From: Agrypnia vestita | Taxonomy: Eukaryota > Arthropoda > Insecta > Trichoptera > Phryganeidae | Direction of reading: 5' to 3' | Length of the DNA stretch: 64,000 bases | Assembly: GCA_016648135.1 (NCBI GenBank) | Contig: JADDOH010002261.1 | Location: 1-64,000, forward strand | Position numbers and translations under genes: made by a program | Shown here: piece after piece, positions 13,114 to 25,015 of the stretch | Layout of the letters: each line of letters begins with the position of its first letter | How positions within the stretch are numbered: position 1 is the stretch's first letter | Notes under the pieces: generated by a model | The model's database searches: none | Told to the model about the DNA's origin: nothing | The model's input: the letters and a program-made list of their open reading frames with translations, nothing else

Positions 13114-13251
13114 AGTAGGAAGCAATAGCACTAACTTAAAAGGGAATAATATAAATTTTATATAACAGTTAGTTATCTCACCCCATCAACAACTGAAATA
13201 TAATCCACTTATTTAAGTCCAATCTGCAGATTACTGGTAGTCTTTTAACAC

Positions 13252-13338
13252 ACCTTTTAAAATATGTTTGGATATTATAAAGTTGGTGGCAAAAACGTCA
13301 AGTTGCTAGTATCTGTTTGCTAGTCTAGGAAGCCCTTG
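13252..13338 (+). repeat. 87-bp direct repeat, copy 2
   Basis: Identical to 12573-12659, offset by 679 bases. The identity implies a recent duplication or two insertions of a young element. The stretch between them holds the TTTA and TA microsatellites. Confidence 0.9.
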
Positions 13339-14394
13339 GCACAACCTTCATGATTTCTAGTTATGCGTGATGGAACACGCACGCAGATAAGTTTTAATAG
13401 TTGAGGACAGTCTATAAGTAGTTCCGTTTAATAATTTTTGTAAAAAGAGAAAGTCTGTCACTATTCTTCTAGTCTCTTATTTATCGAGAGAGTAAAAAGC
13501 CAATGTTGTGGTTTGTGATGAATGAAGGAGATTTTTGAGAGAATAATAAAACAAAATATATATTTATGGCGGTGAATAAAAAACCGAGTCTATATTAGTC
13601 CAATATTTTGATCTGCTAGGTATCTGAATTTTGAAATTGTGTATCGTACAACTAGTAACATTTTTAAAATGAAAATCGTTCAATTGTCAAAAGCTTGAAT
13701 GGCGATTCCCGCCTTTTCGCGTAGGCGCGGGAAAACCCGCTGCACAAACCAAAAGCGTCTGGGGTGTGCTGATTTACGGCATCTCATCGGCCAAAATGGA
13801 CGATTACAGTCCTTGACTTATTTAGCTAATGTTTGTATATTATAATTGGCAACGGCGCAATGTTTGGTATCGTTGCAGGCGCCTGGAAAAGCGGAATTTA
13901 TTTATAAATGAATCTACGATATGCCAAGTGCCACGCTGTGTTTACATATTATCCTCCGTGATATGTTGGCACGATATCGGAATCGATATTTTTTTAAAAA
14001 TTAAATAGTACAAAGAGGATTAAAAAATATAGATTCATTTTATAATACCTACCTACTCTTTCTTGATCTTTCACTCTCTAGACGTCCGTATCCACGAACA
14101 AAAACAAAACAAAAAAAAAAATTATTTGGATGTTCCTACCAAATACGTGAACCTTCAATTACATAAAAAGAATGGTATTCTTAAATTTTTTCTTCTTTTT
14201 CAAGAAGTACTATACTTGAATGGTATAAAAGAAAAGGTAGCAATACCTGACTTCGGTATTTCTGAGATACATACAAAAAAACCTGTCACTACTCGAGGAA
14301 ATTTATATGGAATCTATGAAACCTACGTCTAAACCAGTGAAAATAAGTTTTTAAAAACAATTATATATACAATATACGGGTATATACTAATTGT

Positions 14395-14820
14395 GTCATG
14401 CCTGTGATGATGTATGGAGTTGAGACGATGACCCTTACAAAGCTCAAATGCACACAACGATCCATGGAGAGATCCATATTTGGTATAAGCCTTAGAGAAC
14501 GAATAATAAATTATGAAATTAGGCACAGAACTCAAGTAGTGGATGGCATAGATCGTGTAGCGAAGCTAAAATGACAATGGGTAGGGCATGTTGCAAAGCA
14601 GGATGCCACAAAATGAACTGCCAGAGTTCTGAAGGGGAGACCTTGGGAGAAAAGGCGTTGGAAGACCTCAAAAGAGAAGGGTCGGCGATATAGCCGCTGT
14701 GGGAGGGATGAGAAATAGCAACAAACAAACAACAGGGAAGGATGGAAGGGTATGGAAGAGGCCTATATCCAGCAGCAGAGAGATGTAGGTTGAAGGGAAA
14801 GAAGAACATACCTACATGTA
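14395..14820 (+). mobile_element. RTE-type LINE 3' fragment
   Basis: The plus frame reads CVMPVMMYGVETMTLTKLK, then RSIFGISLRERIINYEIRHR, then WVGHVAKQDATK, then GRPWEKRRWKTSKEKG, and finally EEAYIQQQREM before a short AT-rich tail. This order (YG.ETW, M-R-S/LG-RI, WAGH.AR, RPP.RW, EAY.QQ) is the reverse transcriptase C-terminus common in moth LINEs. A TGA and a TAA interrupt it, so it is a dead copy. Confidence 0.75.
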
Positions 14821-15004
14821 TAAATAAATAATTAATTTTAGACATTGCTGTGTTTGCTACCTGTACATTGCTGCATTTGCTATTTACCTACATAGATAAT
14901 TGGATATTGCTGTCTTTACTATGATGTTTCAGTCTAAAATCGATATCAACTCTTAGGAAATTTAATATGATGCAGCCATTTTGTCACATGACACATCCTT
15001 GGGG

Positions 15005-15196
15005 TTTTTTTTTTTTTACTTTAAATATTGATGCGAACGCGGAATACGCGTCACATCAATATTCTTACTATTTTCAAACTAAGCTAAACGCTTGTGCTAT
15101 GAAAATAGGACTAACTTGCAAGTCTGGAGTGAGGTTCGAACCCGCGACCTTTGGATCACGAGGCGAGTGTCCTAACCACAAGACCAACAAGCTACT
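15005..15196 (-). mobile_element. tRNA-derived SINE, copy A
   Basis: On the minus strand it starts AGCTTGTTGGTCTTGTGGTT, containing an A-box-like TGTGGTTAGGACACTCG and a B-box-like GGTTCGAACCTC. A tRNA-unrelated body follows (AGTTAGTCCTATTTTCATAG... ATATTGATGTGACGCG) and it ends in a T-run on the plus strand. Three further copies lie at 17155-17330, 36476-36664 and 49751-49930. Confidence 0.8.
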
Positions 15197-15784
15197 CAAC
15201 AAGTTTGATTGGTCTAAGTGGATATCGCTGCCTTTGCTTTTTACATTGCAAGGATATTGCTGTATTTGCTTTTAATAGTAATTTGGAAAACTGATTTTGG
15301 AAAGGATAGAGCTATATTTTGAATAAAATCTCGAATTCTGTAGGTAGGTACATTCAAAATTTGTAATCCTTGGTTCAAATTCCAAACATTTTTTATATAT
15401 TTTTTTAATATTGCTGCCTTTGGTTTTATACTCCTCATTTAATAAAACAATCAGTGAAAAATGCCTCGAAATCTTCCAGGTTACAAACATAAACTCAATT
15501 GTATAGAAAAATAACAAATTTTCAAACACTTGAATACAATGATCGAGTGACAAATGGCCCATAATCTGTCAAAAATTAACTAGCTGCTTGTTGGCAAAAC
15601 ACAGCATATATTATTATACATTTTAAGTTGTTTATATTATGGTATAAATATTGAAACTGCATTAAATTCGTCCCTTGCGCGCCGCTCGATCACGGCGACA
15701 ATGTAATTAATTAGTTTAAGTCTCACTAGAAAAGCTGTCTGAAATGAAAGTAACATTCAAACTTCATTAAGCGATGAGGAAATA

Positions 15785-15860
15785 TCCTCCTGAAATGATA
15801 TCTGGCCAGACGCCATCTTGCTGCCCCTTGGCCGCGAGCGTCTGACGTCAGCGCCGTTTT
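15785..15860. promoter_or_regulatory. Promoter-like cluster: CAAGATGGCGTC motif plus CRE
   Basis: The minus strand carries CAAGATGGCGTC (15809-15820), close to the YY1/pho-type CAAGATGG motif. TGACGTCA, a perfect cAMP-response-element palindrome, lies at 15843-15850 in a locally GC-rich island. No exon can be tied to it. It could be a distal promoter of the right-hand calponin gene, whose first exon is missing, or chance. Confidence 0.25.
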
Positions 15861-16394
15861 GAATGCCGTAATGTAAACAAACGATACATCGGACAGTTTA
15901 ACTGGGAACCTGAATCCCGAATTATTTATATTTGTTTTACTATTTAGAAAAATTACCATACCCACGCTAGACATTCTGGCGATGCGATTTTGTCAAGTGT
16001 TTTAGTAATCAATGCTTAGGTAGGTAGGTAGGTACCTACTTGGGTAAACCAAGTGAATGAATTTCTCCCACCAACGTAAATTGAAAATTAAATATGAGAC
16101 GAGTAGGTACCTACCTAATGTTATAAGGGATCGTACAAATTTTTCTTATTCGCAGTATCTACGTGTATCAATACGCAAATTCATTAAAATTACACTTTCT
16201 GCCTCAGTTGTCAAGATGGTGAACTATTTAAGGACGATAAAAAATATTTGTGCATACATTTTACAATGGATGTAGGTAGGTGCCTACCTACCTAATTTGT
16301 ATTGCGAAGGTAGATAGGTATCTACTAACATTATATTAATATAAACATATGCCAATTAAAAACAATTATTATATCATAATGTGAAAATATACTT

Positions 16395-16625
16395 AAATAT
16401 AATCCCAATTATAATAATTTCGTTGTTTGACTGTCCGTAACTTCGGGTAACGTCCGTAATTTCGTTCGAATTCACGGCTAAAAAAACGAAATTAAACGGC
16501 CGGACATGGGGCTTGAACCCCGGGCCAGCAAAACCGAACCGGCAGCAACTTAACGATTTTGACAACGCGGAGCCTGCGTCTTAAATACAGTACATATAGG
16601 ACAAAGCAAAGACGCAAACCATTTG
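16395..16625 (-). mobile_element. SINE-like element with tRNA-type B box (TAATAATTTCGTTGT family)
   Basis: On the plus strand it starts ATTATAATAATTTCGTTGTT, then reads GTCCGTAACTTCG, CGTCCGTAATTTCGTTCGAA and TTCACGGCTAAAAAAACGAA, and ends with GGCTTGAACCCCGGGCC, the inverse of a B box (GGTTCAAGCC). A close relative lies at 34410-34695. Confidence 0.65.
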
Positions 16626-16736
16626 TACCTTTAAAAAGATAATAGGGCGCACAATATATCTTCTAAAATATTTTTTCTTTAGGTACCTACCTACACTGAC
16701 TTTATAAACATTTTTTCCGAGACCAGTTACATCTCC

Positions 16737-16802
16737 AATATGGTGTAGTGGCTAAAATACCTGGCACTCACCCTGAAGGACCGGGTTCGGTTTCCGGTAC
16801 TG
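16737..16802 (+). mobile_element. tRNA-like SINE head
   Basis: It shows an A-box-like GGTGTAGTGGCTAAAATACC and a B-box-like GGGTTCGGTTTCCGG with tRNA-like spacing, followed by an AT-rich tail. It does not fold into a clean acceptor stem by eye, so it is called SINE-derived rather than a tRNA gene. Confidence 0.5.
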
Positions 16803-17154
16803 AAATATATTTTTCTTATTATATTTTTGATTTTATTTTGATGTTTATTTTATTTATAACATTAATTATTTCATTATGTTGTCGTGTGAGTGATATTGTC
16901 ATCAAAGGACAGTATCGCGTTTAGTTTTACGCTAGGGTTTAAAATAGTACCATTAACTGTCGGCAGGAGAAATATAAAAAAGTGATAATAGTCGTTATAC
17001 CATTTCATGGGTGTGGGTTATAAATAAGTATATACTTATTCTTTAGGAACCGGCATGTAAAAGTATCTATTTATCTTATTTTTGACGGGTTACAGCTAGT
17101 TTTTATTTTTAACAGATACATTACTTATGTCAAACGCATCAAATATTATAATTA

Positions 17155-17330
17155 GAGTAGCTTGTTGGTCTTGTGGTTAGGACTCTCGCCTCGTGATCCA
17201 AACGTCACTGGTTCGAACCTCACTCCAGATCAGCAAGTTAGTCCTATTTTCATAGCACAAGCGTTTAGCTTAGTTTGAAAATAGTAAGAATATTGATGTG
17301 ACACGTGTTCCGTTTTCGCATCTCTATTTT
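17155..17330 (+). mobile_element. tRNA-derived SINE, copy B
   Basis: This plus-strand copy of the family at 15005-15196 has the A-box region GTGGTTAGGACTCTCG and B box GGTTCGAACCTC, followed by AGCAAGTTAGTCCTATTTTC, TTTAGCTTAGTTTGAAAATA and ATATTGATGTGACACG. It ends in an AT-rich tail. Confidence 0.8.
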
Positions 17331-17560
17331 TTTAAAAAATATAAATAAAAAATTACAAATGTATGCTCTAGCAAAATACATAGGTAGGTATATTCTAAAT
17401 ATTAATGCAATGCGATTACGTACGAAATAGGCATATTATATCATTTTTCAAGAGATATGTACTGTTTTTCCCCAAAATTAATAAAATAGTCATTATATGA
17501 CCGAATAGTGAAAGCGTGATTGGAAAAATGGAACCCATCCATGAAATCTTCAATTTGTTG

Positions 17561-17764
17561 TTATAATTTTTTGGTATACGTGCTAAAGAGATAATTCAGC
17601 GTACGCTGTACTGCACAGCTTGAATTCACTAACGGTACATTAAATATTTTAGATGACCGCGAGTGCCTCTGAAGAGCTCTTAAAGCTGAACGAAAATTGA
17701 TGTCTTTATTTTCCAACAAGCACTTGTTCCATATTCCACTCAATAAGTGTCTTAATATTTCCAA
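17561..17764 (-). mobile_element. Possible jockey/RTE-type LINE C-terminal relic
   Basis: The 67-codon minus frame holds LRALQRHSRSSKIFNVPLVN and SSCAVQRTLNYLFSTYTKKL. The 'RR-HSR...F-VP-.T..G..S...R....YN' pattern is common near the C-terminus of insect non-LTR reverse transcriptases. No further domain was recognised around it. Confidence 0.4.
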
Positions 17765-17769
17765 AAGTA

Positions 17770-19100
17770 ATAGATATAATTAAGTAGTAAATTGATTTGG
17801 ATTTTTCGGAAAATTTTCACGCAAAGTGTTCATTCATTGAACGGTTTACGGCATGTGAATGTCATGTACTATAACAATACGTTCTTTACACGCGTACAAG
17901 TTCCGTTTCAAGTTACGCCGTAATAAACAAAAAAATTAACCTCAGACATCGTGCTAAATAACTGGGCTAAAATTATACGCACAGTAATTTAAAAATATGT
18001 ACCTATACTGAAGACCACACATACTCGTCAAAGAAAACCGCACGTGACCACTGTAAACATTACTGAAAGTGTGGGTTCCGCCCTTTGCTTTTCTCTTCGC
18101 GTTCAGTCTCTGCCAAACGGCAGATACGTTAATTTTAAATTTTGGCATATTCAAATAAATTCAATTACTTACTATATCCTTGAAAGATTGTAAATTAAAG
18201 GTTCGTATGTAGGTACATAAAGAACTTACAGTAGGTATTTAAAATCCAACTAAATATAGATTAAAGTTAATGAAAGTTTGAAGTGAATAACATTTCTAAA
18301 TTAGGTGCCGTTTTCGAAAATCGATAAAACATGAAAATGGGTAGATATTTGAACTTTTTTTGAAAATGCACACGTTTTTTGAAAAGGGACAACGTCTCAA
18401 TAACGAAGCCATATTGAATTCTTGTCAGTTGTCAGAATCTGTTTACATGCAAGTTTACGAATGTTTTGATCGTTTTTTAAGAAAGATTTTGTTTGCCCCA
18501 ATTATTTTAAATATTAGATGTTACATTTCTCTAAGTATGAGTTTTAATTCTTTCATGAAAGTCAATAGAATAACTGACAATGATCAGTATAGATTTTTAC
18601 AACTCAATACTTTGAGCGTCATTAATACATAATTTTGTCATTATTTTAGTTTTTAAGTAAAATTTCTACCGCGCGTGCATGAGTAAACGCACGATTTTTT
18701 AATGCAGATTTTGCATATTTTAGAAGGAAAGCCTCCGAAAAACTGCATTTAATGTTTAAAAACTGTAATAAATTGAAATAAAATAATAATAATAAAGAGC
18801 AATCGCGCCAGAGAAGATCTTGGCTTGTCGAAAAAGTTGTGATTTTAAAGCGTGTATGTTGCGCATCGACGCCGACGCCCACAACTCATTACCAAAGAAT
18901 CTGGCCACACAGCGCCGCGTGGTTGAAATTTATAATGTGTCTGTTTTAATTTATGCGTAACTACATAAAAATACGCATTAACATTACATTAGCCGTAAAT
19001 TAAATACTGAATCCCCCAGCAGCATCTGAATATTTTAAGAATTAACAATTGTGTTTTTTAGATACAATAATCACATCTAATCAGCAATACTAAAAGTTTA
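17770..19100. other. Intergenic stretch, no supported gene
   Basis: The 90-codon frame at 18360-18632 (MKMHTFFEKGQRLNNEAILN...) resembles no family I know, and nothing around it looks like splice-linked coding sequence. A locally GC-richer patch at 18830-18925 shows no motif I can name. Confidence 0.5.
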
Positions 19101-19109
19101 ACAATATCA

Positions 19110-19680
19110 AAACAACCAACAAGGTGTAAGCTGAGTATTGACAATGAACCTGTGGAACAAGTCATGAGCTTCAGGTGTTTAGGTGCAGAAATCTGTAGAA
19201 ATCGTAGTCATAGCAATTATACCGAAGTCCGAGAACAAGTTAATAAAGCATCCACTGTCTCAGGTGTCTCAAAAATGCATATTGAAAGATATACAAGGCA
19301 TACGTGCGACTTATTATAAGACACGCGGGCTGATACTGTCCTCACTAAAGGATTCCTCAGAACAATTGAAATGGAGGTGCTGAGATCCATTATTGGAAAA
19401 ACTCTACAGAATCGTGTCCGAAATGCATACACAAGGAAAACCTGAAAAATAGAGGACAACACGATGGATAGATCCAGAAGGAGATTTTGGAGAAATCACG
19501 GAGCCAGAATGGACAGTGACAGACTCGTGCATACAGCAGCGAATGAAATCCCCTCTGGACGACGCCCACCGGGAAGACTACCGAAAAGATGGATAACTGG
19601 ACCTCGTCATCCCAGAAGGCGTAGTTTTCTGTATCACAGATCAAAAGATCTACTAATAGAAAAATAATAATAATAAGAAG
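19110..19680 (+). mobile_element. Truncated LINE reverse transcriptase C-terminus
   Basis: Successive plus frames give CKLSIDNEPVEQVMSFRCLG, AEICRNRSHNYTEVREQVNK, then EMEVLRSIIGKTLQNRVRNA, then RSRRRFWRNHGARMDSDRLV and EIPSGRRPPGRLPKRW. These match the order of the retroelement C-terminal region (F.YLG..., LR...G...DR.RN..I, W.GH..RM, P.GRR.PGRP..RW). The tail is an AATAATAATAATAAGAAG microsatellite. Frameshifts make it inactive. Confidence 0.75.
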
Positions 19681-19689
19681 AAGATACAA

Positions 19690-22600
19690 TAATTATTAGA
19701 TACAAAAGCGAACAAATAGGTAAATATGTCATATACCAATTCTTATAATAGACAAGATCGTTCGAATTTTATATTTTATTAACCTCTGCTTTGACGATTC
19801 TTTCGCTGACCTATTTAAACTTTCAAAGTCGAATTCACTTCTGAACATTTTGATCGATAAAATTATCATCGCCAGAAAAACGTTTCACAAGTTTTTGATG
19901 TCTGAAAGTATTCTTCCCATTAGATGATAAATAATAAATAATAATTACGCGCACTCGGGAATGCTCCCTAGAGCTTGTTGAGTGTCAACATCCAATATTA
20001 AAAATGATAACAATTTTTTTTTCAAAAATATACAGTAAAAAATTAAAAAAAACTTTTTTTATTAATTATTTTAGTAATGCTTTACATTAAGTTATAAATA
20101 AATCAAATAAATTATGAAAATCACTGATAAAGTCATAAATTTTGAAAAAAATTAAAATAAATGTGACGGCTTAGTGTGTCAGAATTAATACACGTAAGTG
20201 TCGTGTATTCCGAGTAACATGAAATAAAACTAATGGCATACTGCGCTGGAAAGTGATCTGCGCTATTGTACAACCCAAAGATCTCATTCATACATTCATG
20301 GGGTTGTACCTACTATGTATGTGCCTTTATATTCGTAACTAGTACCAAATGGCATTTTAACCGGTGACACACTAACCGTTAATTGAGATTTATATCTGAT
20401 TGTACCGATGATTGGTAGCTGATTTTTCACAGTTCGACGGGAAACCATCGGTACTAAACAACAGTTATATCTCAGATATAAATCTTAAATAACTGTACCA
20501 TGTGTAACCGATTAAAACAACGGATTGATTATCGCTTTTATTAACAATTATTTTTATAGATTATACTAAGGTAAACATGTTACATAATACACTGGAATGA
20601 AACTAAACTAAACGAAAAAGTGTTCATCGGGCGCTTGCGTGAGTACGGTGAGTACATTGAAGTATGACTTTACGTAAATATATATATATATATCTATATC
20701 TATATATATCATATATATATATATATATAATATTATTTGAAAAAAAAAGTGTAGGTAATATTTATCTGACAGAATATTATACATCATATATTAAAAATAA
20801 TGTAAAAATAATTGTGACAGGAATATTACGAGATGTAGGTATGTTTTTATTCAGATTTTTTAAAAGTCATGCTTCAGTGTTCTCACATAAACACTTAAAT
20901 TAAAATACCAAAATTCGTGTTGTACCTAATCAAATTAATAAACCTTTATATTTAATTTATTGAATCCAAAATTGAAAACATTGACTGGCATTGAAAGAAT
21001 ATCGCATGAAAGAGTTATATTTGCGAGATTCCCACGAATCGTTCCGGTCTATTCAAACATTTCTTTTCTTGTTTCCTGATACATATTACACGCATTCCTT
21101 CGTATGTATTTTATTTCACGAATTAAGGGTAATATTAAATATAGAAAATTTAGATTAATTTCTCTTGCGTATATTGAATATTCGTTTCCCCGAGATATAC
21201 AGAGAAATCTCCAACAGATCACTGCTTCGCCGTGCACAAACAGATACCTGCGTCACTGAAGACTAATTTCTAACAGAGTTTCATTGTTATCCAGTTTGAG
21301 TTTCAGTTTGTTCGTCATCTAATTCTCGTTCTCTACAAGTTGCTACGCAAAATAAAAAACTCTCACTTTATGATTATTTGCGGTGAATTATTTATTATTA
21401 TTGACTGTGTTAAATTAATAAATAGCAGAGAACTTTCATTATATGGCAAGCTCAAAAGAGATAAGATATAACGTATATCTAATCGGGTGTGGACAATAAT
21501 TAAATATAATTAGGATGTCTTATCAGCACTCAAATGAGACCACACCAACAAACTTTTCCTAGAGAAGTGCGCGGGTGATTAAGTGATCAGCGTTGTTGCG
21601 GCGAATGGAACATTTTAAACGATATTTGGAACTCATTGCTAATACATAACAACATATTTATTCCTATTTTGTTTTCCTGAATTATTTTTACACAATTTCA
21701 CAGCGTAATTCATCATGACGCCGCTGAATACTTTTGAAATTGTAACGAAATTGTGAGATGCGAATGACACACGATCGCATTTTCTACCTACTAGAAGAGC
21801 TCCGAGTTACTGATGTTCATATCTTCTAAATATATATCTAATATTCTTTTTATTTTTAATACTACAAGAGGCCATGGAGTGCAATTGCTGTAAAAAATAA
21901 CGGAGTTACAAAAACACCTAGAATAAGGAAATTCATATTTTTTCTTGTATGATTTTAGGATGAAACGAAGAAAATCATCCATAGACAATTAATTATCATA
22001 GTCTTACTCATTGTAGACAACAATGATAAGTTTATGCCTTATATAAAGCCACCCTATATTGGAGGTGGCGCCAAAACCACGTATTTTGTCTCAACCAGCT
22101 CACTGGAGGAGTGAATACATACATACTATACGATATACTATAAAGATACTAGGGATCAGTAGTAGTTCGTGTGAAAAAGTTAATTATAGCGGAAGAATAA
22201 TACGGAAACACATTAAGAAAAAGAGATTGCTATAATCCACAAGCTTTAAAGAGGCCGGCAGCAATAACAGACAAAAACAGATGTTTCCCGTTAATTAAAA
22301 ATAAAAATAACACCAATATCCCATTCACAAAAGACACCTGTTTTAAAAGTTTTGCGTTAATCACGTAGTGATAAGCTAAATTAGTATTAGGCCATAAGTT
22401 ATCTAAATTGTTTTTAACTTTTACAAATTAAATTATCTTTGTATTTACGCACTTATCTTATCTTTATAAATTATTGTCATACATTCTATTAAGGTCTTAA
22501 AAAATTCTAAAACATATTTTTGTTTTTAAACAAATTTTAAGATAAGCCTGTAATCTTAAAATTTCATACATTCGTGTGAAATTAAAATACTTCCTTATCA

Positions 22601-22690
22601 TTTTAGGTATTAATTTTACCATCTTGGTTCGGTCTTCTCTTCGTTTGATAGTCATTGAACAGTGGCGATGCACAACATCGTTTTTCAGTA
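19690..22690. other. AT-rich intergenic stretch with minor repeats
   Basis: A TA microsatellite lies at 20678-20732. At 20385-20510 a degenerate inverted repeat pairs ATTTATATCTGATTGTACCG-type sequence with CGGTACTAAACAACAGTTAT...AGATATAAATCT, perhaps an old foldback element. No gene is supported. Confidence 0.5.
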
Positions 22691-22695
22691 TACAC

Positions 22696-22775
22696 AGAAT
22701 TAAAATATAATACTTTACATGTCCCAGACATGTATAGAATTAAAATATAATACTTTACATGTCCCAGACATGTAT
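22696..22775. repeat. 40-bp tandem duplication carrying an ACATGTC palindrome
   Basis: Two direct copies start at 22696 and 22736. Each contains ACATGTCCCAGACATGT, an inverted repeat with 7-bp arms and a 3-base spacer. Confidence 0.9.
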
Positions 22776-22779
22776 CATA

Positions 22780-24030
22780 CCACTCCAGTATAGCATGTGT
22801 TTTCAGGTTCGAAAATAGAGATAGGCAGGAATACTTTAGGTATTAGGTACTTACTGCTGAAGACTATTCCCCATATGCGAAAGTAGCATTATACAATACA
22901 AAATTATTATCTTGTTGAAATTTGTTAATCGGGCATTTATCAGTTAAATTATAAGGATCGTAATTGTAATATTTTTACATAGGAAAAATAAATTTTGAAA
23001 GTAGAGTCAATGAGCATTTGAGATGTCCTAACAATAATAATTATTTAGAATCTTAGGTTAGCATAAATTCTCATAATTATCCGATGAAAAAAAATATTAA
23101 TATATCAAAGTATCAATATACTCGTAACTGCGTTTATTCTTTTTAAATTGATTCTAATTGTATCTGTCAGAAAGAAAGTATTTTTTTTGTATTTGTTCCT
23201 CCTTACTCTCTGGATAACAAGATTGTTATATTAATGCACAGATTATCATAATACATGAACTACACGGAACGTACCTACGCGAAAAATTTCTATGAGGTGT
23301 CGAGGCATCTGTCAAATTTGAAAATTGTTTAGTGTACAATGATATTTAATAGCTGTAAAGACCTTAATGTTATGCGTTATTGTGAGAAAAAATTATCCTG
23401 ATAAAAAGGTACATTTTCTCGTATTTTTAAAATCGTGGTTTGCAGAAAGAGTACCAATATTTTAAATAAAACCCGAGTGCGGGCGAAGCAATATAGTATA
23501 AATATTACAACTTCCTGGCTGCCCATCCAGTCCCCATTTATACTCTTGGAATATTATTGAGGAAGAAAATAATTCAAAGGAAAACGTGACCGAATCATTT
23601 AGCTTTTCCTGCTTGGTCGACAGTTAAAGTAATCCATTAATTAGCTTGGAACAAGACTTGTTTATCGCGCATTTTCATTGAAGAATTTTAGGAACACAGA
23701 TTTTTGCCATGCTTTATTTTAAGACATGATTAAGTAAACTTTTTTGTTGGTTTTGAGATTGCTGTTGCTAGTGTAACGTACCTACCTGTACACCTAAGCT
23801 AAATACCTAACTATAAAGTTTAATAACATAAGTTTTACGAAAAGCCCAAAGCTTGAGACTTTAAGCTACCGAATTGAGCTTTATTACGACTTTTGTGACT
23901 TTTAAGCACACACTTTATGCTTTAAGCTACTAGATGAAAACTTAAGTCGAACTTAGAACTTCGGAAGTATATTTACATGAAAGCTAATATTTTTTTTTTT
24001 TTGTTAAGAATTTATATTTTCAAAATTTGG
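22780..24030. other. AT-rich intergenic stretch, nothing recognised
   Basis: No coding or RNA feature was supported. A region around 23860-23950 repeats the word TTTAAGC/CTTTAAGCTAC several times without a clear period. Confidence 0.5.
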
Positions 24031-24657
24031 CCAGTCGTGATCTATCCAGTGGTTAGGAAAATTCCTCCTCCGTTGTGTCCGTAGCTATCCAAAATTCTTT
24101 TGATACGTGGTGAAATACGTATTCCTATTAACGCGACTAGACTAATATAGAACGAATTCTTACCTAACTATGGAAGTAACACACGCACGAAACTAATCCG
24201 TACTCATAATTACCATAAGGTATTTATTTACTTAAGATGGTAGAACGCCTAACCGTTAACGACTCGAATTCCACGTATAATCTTCGAACACTTATAGACG
24301 AAATGCCAGAGACATTCATATATATATATACATGTTTTAACGTATTTCCGAAATTATTTTGGCCCTTCTAGAAACCGTTCCAGAATTCTACAGTTTCGCC
24401 TATACGAAAGATAGCCGATATCGTCCACGACCTGAGTCGGCCTAAAAGCCAACTATATGCGGCGTAGCTGAGGAATAAACGCTAGTAGCAAAACCTCCTT
24501 ACATAGCACCGCCATAACTATAATACCACCGGGGTTAAAATACTGTAATATAAAACAATACAATCGTTGCCAAGTTAACGGCATACGCTAAAGATTCCGC
24601 CCGCATTGATTAGCAACTTCTCATAATAGTAGCTTAGAACAGTGTCAGCACAACCAC

Positions 24658-24900
24658 ATGCGGCACCCATTTATGACAGATTTACAAGATATAATAGCAT
24701 ACGTTATATTCAAAACACAAGTAAGAAACCTACCAACAGCGCATCCCACGTTGTCCGATCTGCTCAATCTGTTCATAGTACATAGTGGAAAGAGTAAACA
24801 TATATTCATAACAACTAGGCGCAACAGAGGCTCAGGGCAAGCTTTGTCTGACATTATCGCAGCCCGAGATTCTAAGGGAATGGAAGATACAGATTTGTAA
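24658..24900 (+). CDS. Hypothetical 80-residue open frame inside the unclassified region
   Basis: The frame starts MRHPFMTDLQDIIAYVIFKT, continues with LSDLLNLFIVHSGKSKHIFI, and ends with LSDIIAARDSKGMEDTDL and TAA. The composition looks protein-like (balanced charges, few repeats), and the 'LFI...KSKHIFITTRR' stretch faintly recalls a recombinase or retroelement protein. I cannot name a family. No upstream in-frame extension was seen, so if it was ever a gene this is a fragment. Confidence 0.25.
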   Translation: MRHPFMTDLQDIIAYVIFKTQVRNLPTAHPTLSDLLNLFIVHSGKSKHIFITTRRNRGSGQALSDIIAARDSKGMEDTDL

Positions 24901-24949
24901 GTGAAATTTAAGAAGTGTCTAACCACTTCTGTTCAAACGTGGATTCTAG

Positions 24950-25015
24950 ATGCCCCCCCCCCCTGTAGGGGGGAGGGGGATGCGGCCCCAGAGCATCGCC
25001 GCATCCGGTGGTTAA
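24950..25015. repeat. Strong GC hairpin (C-run/G-run plus GGATGCGG stem)
   Basis: A run of about 12 Cs is followed by TGTA and a GGGGGGAGGGGG run, then GGATGCGG and its exact reverse complement CCGCATCC 13 bases later. Two stacked hairpins can form. The G-run strand could form a quadruplex. Confidence 0.8.

Noticed and set aside
18360..18632. 90-codon frame MKMHTFFEKG...
   Set aside because: No family resemblance, no splice partners and an AT-rich context; kept only as a note in the intergenic entry.
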